64,000 nt of DNA from Petrosia ficiformis. Lineage: Eukaryota > Porifera > Demospongiae > Haplosclerida > Petrosiidae. Shown here piece by piece: positions 56,960 to 64,000 of the stretch; the first letter of the stretch is position 1; each line of letters begins with the position of its first letter. The notes under the pieces are model-generated. The model was not told where the DNA came from and made no database searches. It saw nothing but the letters and a program-made list of their open reading frames with translations. The translations under genes and the position numbers were made by a program. The DNA lies in NCBI GenBank assembly GCA_947044365.1, contig OX345637.1:11931076-11995075 (forward strand). The letters run 5' to 3'.

Positions 56960-57530
56960 ATTAGGAAGAGACCCTCCTAACGGCGTTATGTAAGCAATGA
57001 AGTCCACGGAAAAACAGACACTCTCTTTTCAGGAAACAACACGACTGCAGTCAAACTCTGTGGACTTCATTGCTAACATAACACTGTTAGGAGGGTCTCT
57101 TCCTAATTAACTTCTCTATATATCATATTAGCTATTACCCAAGCCTTGGGTAATGAGGGATGACGCCGCCTAGCTCAAAGGGTCCACTTTGGAAATTGTG
57201 GTCTTTCTGGTCGATTCGTGGGACTTACCACCCTGCGGATTCTGACAGCACTTTAGGTTAGGGGTATAATAGAACTTCGGTTCCCCACAACTGATAGGAC
57301 TACGGTCTTATATACACACTTGTGTGTATATATGTTGTGGTCTAGTCATTCCCATCAACTAGTCCCAGTTTCATGGGCACTTTTTTGTTTTTAAGGAGGC
57401 AGCGTGGCTTAGTGGTTAGAGTTTGAGCCTCCTGATTGAAAAGTCAGTGGTTCGAGTTCAGTTATGGTCGTGTTGTTTCCTGAAAAGAGAGTGTCTGTTT
57501 TTCTGTGGACTTCATTGCTAACACAAGCTG
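56960..57530 (+). repeat. tRNA-derived SINE complex, copy 2
   Basis: A tRNA-like head (57394-57460) has A-box TGGCTTAGTGG (57405-57415) and B-box GGTTCGAGTTC (57449-57459), then GTTTCCTGAAAAGAGAGTGT and TGTGGACTTCATTGCTAACA. The body upstream (57110-57390) includes AATGAGGGATGACGCCGCCT, CTAGCTCAAAGGGTCCACTT and TGGTCGATTCGTGGGACTTA. At 56965-57105 a hairpin pairs GACCCTCCTAACGGCGTTAT with ATAACACTGTTAGGAGGGTC. It is the clearest copy of this family in the window. Confidence 0.7.
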
Positions 57531-59690
57531 AAAGTGCTTCAAGCATAATTTTAACACATTTTTAATCAAGAAACACAAAAAAAAACAAAGATTTTTAGTG
57601 ATTATTGTCACATATTAATAATAACATTAATTTTCAGAGAATGCCTGATGAAATATGGATTGAATTATAACAATAGAACCAGTTTGGTTTATAATTTAAT
57701 TTTAATAGATTCATTAACTATCATTGTATATGTGGAAGGTACACTTACCAGTTTGCTTACCAGTGTGTGTTATTCATACTTGTGACGAGAATTTCTAATA
57801 AGAAAATTATTACTGATCATGATCAGTATCTATGGCTTCCAAAGACTCAATCCATTGCTGTGAACATCAATCAGCCTTGATGAATATCGGAGGAGTGAAT
57901 GGTATAAAAATGTAACATCAGTACACCACACTGGATTCTGTACGGTATGAAAGAGAATGGGGAGATAATAAACTATCTAATTTTCGATTTTCTGTTCATA
58001 CCAGAGCAGTTAAAGTTTCTACTAAACTGGTTTGTGGATTTAGTTTCTCATACAGTTGTAGCCACTGATAGGGTCCTGAGAGCCTGCAGGAAGAGGGTCC
58101 TGGAAATTCCTACTCCTGTATATTTCCGTGTATGTGGATAATGCTAAGATGCTTATTCTCCATAGACACAGTACCTGGTACTGGTAGTCTTATAATTAAA
58201 CTACAGGTAATGTGAAAAACAACAAAGTATTCTGTTTTAATTGGCTCCTCCTCTCCACAGGTATTAATGAGCATGAGATGAGACATACAAATATACATTA
58301 TGTGAAAGTGGATTTGTACCCGCTCAAATGGGTATGTTCAGGCTGCATTTAATGTTATCCTCAGTCCTCACTCTCAACCATTCATGCATGCTCATAATGA
58401 GCAAGAAAGCATCTGTTAGTATTCTAATGCATGGGCAGAGACAGCATGTTCAAATTGGGGGGACTGACACAAAAAATTGAGTGCACAATGACAGCGGCTA
58501 CATTACAGCTGTGTGGGTGATGGTGCAAATTCCCCTACTATACCACACTGGTATCCCACATGAAGCATGGATGCTAAAAAGTAATGCTTCCGAAGGTTCC
58601 TCATAGATTCTCAGTTTATATTGTTATACAGTGACAATGTACATGATTACAAAAGTAGGGGCCCTGAAGTCCCTCCTGCTCCCCAGTATCTCTGCCACTG
58701 TAATATGTGAATTTCATTGTGCAACCATTAATCTATCCATTGGTTCTCAAATACATATACATGTATACAGTGTTCGATCTAGGGGATCTAGATCTAACAC
58801 TGCATTTATACATTGTATCCATAGATACCAAAATGAAAGATTTATTATGACCTGGAAATCAGCAAGGCAAGTGTTTAACAAAAATCTAAATTACAATTCA
58901 GGCTACATTGCACAAAATGTTAGTAAATTACAGGCCAGACCCTTCCTCGTTGTGAATGGTACTGGTCTCCAGAGTACAAAATAGTGATGGAAGAATTACA
59001 TGGTGTCTACTCAATCAGTGATCCACAAATTTTGTAGCACAAAGTGAGACACTTAAACCAGCATCTAAACTAGAGTTATAGAATAGGAAAATATATCAAG
59101 TGTATAATATTTGAGTTTACGAGACTCATTAATTAACTACATAGAACTACACATGTAATTGTTACAGTGAAGTAGCCATTATAGGACAGCAAATATTCTC
59201 TGATTTTTGCTGCCAATATAAACTGCGTCCTTTATTTGAAGTGTCTATAATACTAACAGGGTTTGTAATTTATTATATTACTGTTAGTAAATGTGAAAAC
59301 ATGTTAATGTAAATGTATATAGAGTATACATGTACATTAAATGCATTCATTCAATATTCAGGTGTGCCTTTACTTACAGCCCAACATGAACTTTCTAGCT
59401 ATACGCCACTGGAATAGTAGTCACATAATTAATGACAAAATTTGACCAGATTAACAAGCTTAATAAAAAATATGTTCCTAAGAAAGTTGTCCAAGTATTT
59501 TAGACACCCCACCCCGTTCAATGGAAACAAGAGATGGGTGTGGCTTTATTTATACTCGTTTACCTATACCTTATGGAGTGGTAGGTGAGTTGTTTTTATC
59601 TGTGAAACAAAGGCAACACTCTAACACACTATACTGTAAATGTTTTAATGAAAACGATAAAGTAAAATCTATACACAGGCAATCAATATG
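57531..59690. other. Long stretch without a recognised gene
   Basis: Several frames of 60-117 codons exist (57947-58141 +, 58631-58984 +), but none shows a known motif, repeat support or convincing splice sites. 57947-58141 is less AT-rich and could be a decayed exon. No repeat family was identified beyond short AT tracts. Confidence 0.35.
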
Positions 59691-60950
59691 TTATGAATGT
59701 ACATATTACATAATTACAATGAAATTTATAGTATGTTCTCTTGAGGTTCATTCTGAAGGATTGGTTGAATATTATACCTTGAAAGTAAATAAATTACTGG
59801 ATTAGTATCAATAATGCATAAGATAAACAAACTACTTTTCATAGGCTAAAAGACAAACATGAAAGTAAAAGGATTCACCTTATTCCAGTAAATGGTGAGT
59901 GAGGACTTCTGTCATTATTTCAGTATAATTATTGTATTTTATCTCATCATCAGCCACCCACCTACATTCTTATATACTTGCCCTTTTAATTAATTATACA
60001 TAAGAGTATGTAATGTGGAGTGTAATGAAATCCGGTAAAGCAAGGAGTTTATCACCGGAAGTGAGTGGAGTCTCACACATACATGTACAGAATCTGTTAA
60101 CTAAGGTACTTAGTCTTCATTTTAGGTTGGGTCAAAATTGCGTTGCTATAGTAACGGAGTATATTATATCATGTGAACTGATATGTATTATGTAGTGGTT
60201 TTTTGGTTTAGATAATATTATGATTTTTATGGCATCAAAAAATATTTATTGCATAAAAATGTTATTTGAGGAAACTAATGTGGTAGAATTTTAAGAGGAG
60301 TATAGTTCGTGACTATGCTACATTTACATTATATGCTTGACATTGTAATCACATAACTAATACATCAATTATGTTAACATATTTTGATAAGCACATTAAA
60401 ATATCTTTTGAAAGTTCATTCTTTGATATGACATTGGCAGTGGTCTATCTAGAGATTTTGGTTTGAGGGGCAAGCTAATTCCGCAAGAACATTTTTTGGG
60501 TTGGCCATACCCATTTTTTCTCCTTAAACATTCATGACAACTGTTCTGCAAACCGCTGTTGACACTATTTGGGAGTAGTACTATAATTACCTGAGGTTTT
60601 GAGGGGGAAGCTCCCCCCACCTCCCTACTGGATAGAACCCTGACTGGGACTGCTGTTTTATCTGGTCTGTTAATGGCTTGTTTTGCCAGGCATCTTCCAT
60701 TTCCATTATTAGCATCCCTAAGGTACTTTTATATCAGTAGTCTAAATAGAATGTTCTTTCCTCTCGACTTGTTGTTATATATAGTATCTCTTCTGTTAAT
60801 TCAATACTACTCATCATGAATAATGTAGTTTTTAGAATGTTGTATACTTGTATTATGTGATTGAGGTTTTGCGTATGACAATTTACAACATTACAACGAA
60901 AACAATCAATCTTAATAAACTAGTTTGTAGAGAACATTTAGGTAAAGATT
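59691..60950 (+). repeat. Segmental direct repeat, copy 1
   Basis: Matches 61880-62880 in order: GTGAAATTTA/CAATGAAATTTA, GCATAAGATAAACAAACT, CTTTTCATAGGC, CCAGTAAATGG, AAGGAGTTTATCAC, CTGTTTTATCTGGTCT, AGGTACTTTTATATCA, AGTATCTCTTCTGTTAATTC, TTACAACATTACAACGAAA and AATAAACTAGTTTGTAGAGA. The last part belongs to the dispersed family at 7600-8320. Non-coding. Confidence 0.75.
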
Positions 60951-61879
60951 AGTAATAATAGAATAATTATTATTTGTTTCAGGTTGATCTAAACTATTTG
61001 TAAGTCATTATGAATTACAGTATAACTAAATCAAATACATTTAATAGAATGATAGCAAACTATCATACTCCAACTAAAAGTTATTGTGTTAGCTCTGTGT
61101 TGTAGCTGGCACTACTTCAAATCCAGTAGGTTTGAAGTAGCTCTTTGTTAGCAATAGTCTTCTAACAAGGTCAACAATGTGGTAATGCAGTCTCTTATGA
61201 GTAGAAGTCCTACCAAAATCGACAGACAACAACTGAGAGTCATTAAAATAGGCATAAATGCAGAATGTATGTGTTTACAAAAATTCCTTCATTTTGTTTT
61301 CTTGTTGTCTTGCCTAAAAGCTGGTAATACTTTGTTTGGGACACTAGCGCTTCTAGAGAATATTTGGTAACGGACACATACACAATGTACCATAACCTTC
61401 CACCTATGTGGTAAGGATTAATGATTGGTACATTACAGTAGAAAGGTCAAAACATAATACTGTAGTTAATCTGATTATGTCATAAAACAAATGTCGTTAC
61501 TCAGTCTGGAAGAGCGATACCACAGAATATAGAGTGTGAGTAGCATACCTACATGTACATAACTCATTATTACATTATAATCATAAAATAAGTCGTCATT
61601 CAGTCTGTAGTGATAATACCACAGAAATTACGCTAGGGAGTGTAACATGGGGTACGTGTAATTTAATTGTTGGTAACGAAGAGAATGTTGTTTATGATAG
61701 GAAAGCATACAGTACTTTATAATATAGGAATAGTCCTTTGTGGGATATCTTAAACACACAAACTATAAACAGTTCCAGGGATCAATATAGTTGTAACACT
61801 TCCTACATGACGGTATGTACATATCAATGTTATATAGCTAAGTTTTAATAATTGAAAGTTTGAAACCTCTGAGATCCAC
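60951..61879. repeat. Dispersed-family segment between the direct repeats
   Basis: 61000-61080 and 61490-61810 resemble 12570-12790 and 10930-11160 (GGAAGAGCGATACCACAGAA; AAGAATGTTGTTTAT-type; ATATAGGAATA). The 61179-61370 frame has no recognisable motif. No gene is called. Confidence 0.5.
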
Positions 61880-62880
61880 TATAAGAATTATAGTATTACA
61901 GTGAAATTTACAATTTGTTCTCCTGAGCTTCACTACAATATAAAATAATAGATTATGCATAAGATAAACAAACTCTACCTTTCATAGGCCAAAAGATGAA
62001 GTTGCTGTAAAATGAACATGAAGTACAAGGATAATACTACTCTCTTAATGAATTCACCTTACGTACTCCAGTAAATGGCAAATCACTGACCTTTATGTCA
62101 TTATATTCTTGGACTGTTGTATTTGAAGTTATCATTATTCTTAATAAATGAGATATATACTTACCCATTTAATTGTACTAATTTATTGTATGTGGTATGG
62201 AGTGTATATAATATATATAATTATATTCCGAGGTAAAGACAAGGAGTTTATCACTCCATCACCATGTGGAGTCTTATAGACTAAGTAATATATATTTAGA
62301 CTTCATTATACACCATGTCACAAAATTGGATTGCTATAGTAATGGAGTCTATTAATTTCTAGATCATGTGACATAGCCAGAACTGATATGGTAACAGAGC
62401 GTATTAATATTCTATATCATGTGACATAGCTAGAACTGATATATATTCTCTTGGTTTAGATATTGCTGTGATTGGTTTATACTTCTCATAACTATGTTGC
62501 ATATTTTTTTTCCTTACAGGAGGGTTCATTCTTCAATATGACACTGACTGGAACAGTGTCTGATGCCATTTACATATGAAAGGTTACTGAAAGATTTTCT
62601 GACCAGCTGTTTTATCTGGTCTATTAATGGACTTCAATTGACATCTTCCAGTTCTACATCTCTAAGGTACTTTTATATCACTAGAATGTCCTTTTCTCTC
62701 TGCCTTGTTGTTATATGTAGTATCTCTTCTGTTAATTCAATACTACTCATCATGAATAATGTAGTTTTTAGAATGTTATATACTTGTATTATGTGATTGA
62801 GGTTTTGCGTATGACAATTTACAACATTACAACGAAACAATCAATCTTAATAAACTAGTTTGTAGAGAAAACTGACTGCA
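61880..62880 (+). repeat. Segmental direct repeat, copy 2
   Basis: Second copy of 59691-60950, diverged by small indels. The 77-codon frame at 62563-62796 is interrupted in copy 1 and is not supported as a gene. Confidence 0.75.
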
Positions 62881-63500
62881 TAAGAATTAATTCCTTTTAG
62901 TAATCAATGCAGAACCCTCGCCACAAATGTGCAAGAACGACTATTGACAAGAAAATAATAATTGCATACTATGCTTGACTGTTATACAATTATTATACTT
63001 ATACACACTGTATATACATGTATTTATAGCACTTTCACGCCTAACATCAAAGGTACCAACTGTTCTATATTTTCCATATAGCACACTTTTTTTACCACAT
63101 CCTGTTCTATATTTTCCGGATGTTGCTTATAACACTAGAAAACAACGCGCTTACCTCGGGTTTAGTGCAAGAACACTAAGTACTTCATTTTTCTTCTCCA
63201 TTGCATCAATCCAAAGTACTATAAACCAGTTAAAGCACATATACATATAATATTATGTATTAGTTAAAGCACCGGTGTGAGTGTTGTATGGGAAATATAG
63301 CACTGGGGGTGCTTTAACTAATACATAATATTATATGTCCCAGCAAGAGTACATAATTCCTAGTATAAGAAGTGCAGTCCTTTATAAACAGTTTTGTGAC
63401 TTCAATCACAAGCGAATTGGTAGAGCTAGAAATTGACAGTCATGGCAGAAAGCTCAGAGCCAGCTTGATGTTCTAGTGACCACTTCAACTGTACTTGATT
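62881..63500. repeat. Non-coding with a short foldback
   Basis: CATATAATATTATGTATTAG then TTAAAGCACC (63241-63272) pairs with GGTGCTTTAACTAATACATA then ATATTATATG (63308-63339). CTGTTCTATATTTTCC is repeated directly at about 63060 and 63102. No gene is seen. Confidence 0.7.
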
Positions 63501-64000
63501 TCAAGCTGTGATTCAACAGCATCCATGTACTCTTTTGCTACCAGAAGTCTTGTAAAAGTAGTGAAACAGCAAACATGAGTTGTAAAAATTATTAATTTTA
63601 TAACCGAATATAACTGCAGCCACACCCTTTCGTTTGGAGGAGGAAGGGTCTAGTAACAGCAGCACGAATGAGACTGTTGTGAAGAGTACGAATGAGCTGT
63701 GGCGGAATTCTTGTAGTGTCGAGGCTAGATGTTCGTGAGGAAGGATGGAATGTCTGGACAAACTCGCACCCAGAACTGGGGAAACATGTCACAGGAAGTC
63801 ACATGACTTTCCATGCATACTATTATAATTATTTGACGTGTACTGTCATTTGCATCAATCTTGCAACAAAAAATGTCAAAGCGGGAATGGGTGTGGTATA
63901 ACATTTAGCCAATCAATTTACTCTGATCATGTGGTGTTTGCTGTAATGTTTACTATTGTAAGTATAATTACGTCATCTCCGGTTTGAGAGCGCCGTTGCA
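63501..64000. other. Window end; possible 5' region of a gene beyond the edge
   Basis: 63500-63555 is the inverted relative of 10560-10665. 63600-63800 is less AT-rich, with a minus-strand frame of 64 codons (63598-63792) after a TTTCCCCAG acceptor-like sequence; its product is not recognised. The last bases (ATTACGTCATCTCCGGTTTG) carry an ACGTCA core and an ETS-like CCGG context resembling promoters elsewhere in the window. Confidence 0.3.

Noticed and set aside
57947..58141. 64-codon frame with some coding-like composition
   Set aside because: No motif, homologue within the window or splice support was found; it is mentioned only as a possible decayed exon.
1..64000. CRISPR arrays, operons, Shine-Dalgarno sites or other prokaryotic features
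   Set aside because: Repeats here are inverted, tandem simple-sequence or dispersed transposon types with no regular spacer pattern, and genes have spliceosomal introns.

Overview
The window reads as AT-rich nuclear DNA of an animal. Genes are split by GT-AG introns, reading frames are short, and repeats of many kinds (foldback elements, MITEs, DNA transposons, LINE and Penelope relics, tRNA-derived SINEs, microsatellites) fill most of the space. A Hedgehog-type Hint domain, an AIG1/GIMAP GTPase, a stanniocalcin-like plus von Willebrand A architecture and a 2A-like motif beside short degenerate repeats suggest an early-branching metazoan, most likely a demosponge. That assignment is inference from gene content; nothing here is prokaryotic.

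Layout. 1-2.0 kb: a large inverted repeat, a pair of palindromic elements and a MITE. 2.0-6.15 kb: an AIG1/GIMAP GTPase exon preceded by a repeat-borne promoter/leader and followed 2.3 kb later by a phase-compatible Hint exon, so probably one GTPase-Hint gene. 6.2-14.4 kb: repeats, including Penelope-like and LINE remnants and a leader-repeat insertion whose empty site is preserved in a neighbouring duplicate. 14.5-31 kb: two intact copies (tail to tail) of a seven-exon secreted/surface gene plus two remnants. 31-33 kb: repeats and a long hairpin. 33.24-37.82 kb: a full-length Mutator-like transposon with about 250-bp TIRs, a 9-bp target duplication and a transposase broken by one in-frame TGA. 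37.8-43.5 kb: a Q-rich/RG-rich reading frame at the insertion site, a 187-residue ORF with a 2A-like motif, and nested foldback elements. 44.8-52.4 kb: a third intact copy and a decayed copy of the seven-exon gene. 52.4-64 kb: no convincing gene; a hairpin element, a 5S rRNA-derived relic, SINEs and a direct/inverted repeat complex.

The three intact seven-exon genes (14531-17973 +, 20651-24604 -, 44849-47930 -) each splice conceptually to exactly 545 residues: signal peptide, 11-cysteine stanniocalcin-like region, vWA domain with a complete MIDAS, a beta-rich domain and a hydrophobic tail that looks like a GPI signal. They share promoter motifs (TGCGTCA/TACGTCA core; a TATATAATTA box in several), and duplicated flanks show that whole blocks were copied. 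Strongest leads: the GTPase-Hint fusion, the 2A-like ORF, the stanniocalcin-like/vWA family, and the mobile leader repeat that supplies the apparent promoter of the GTPase gene. Splice joins were worked out by eye from reading frame, splice signals and comparison among copies; no transcript data were available.
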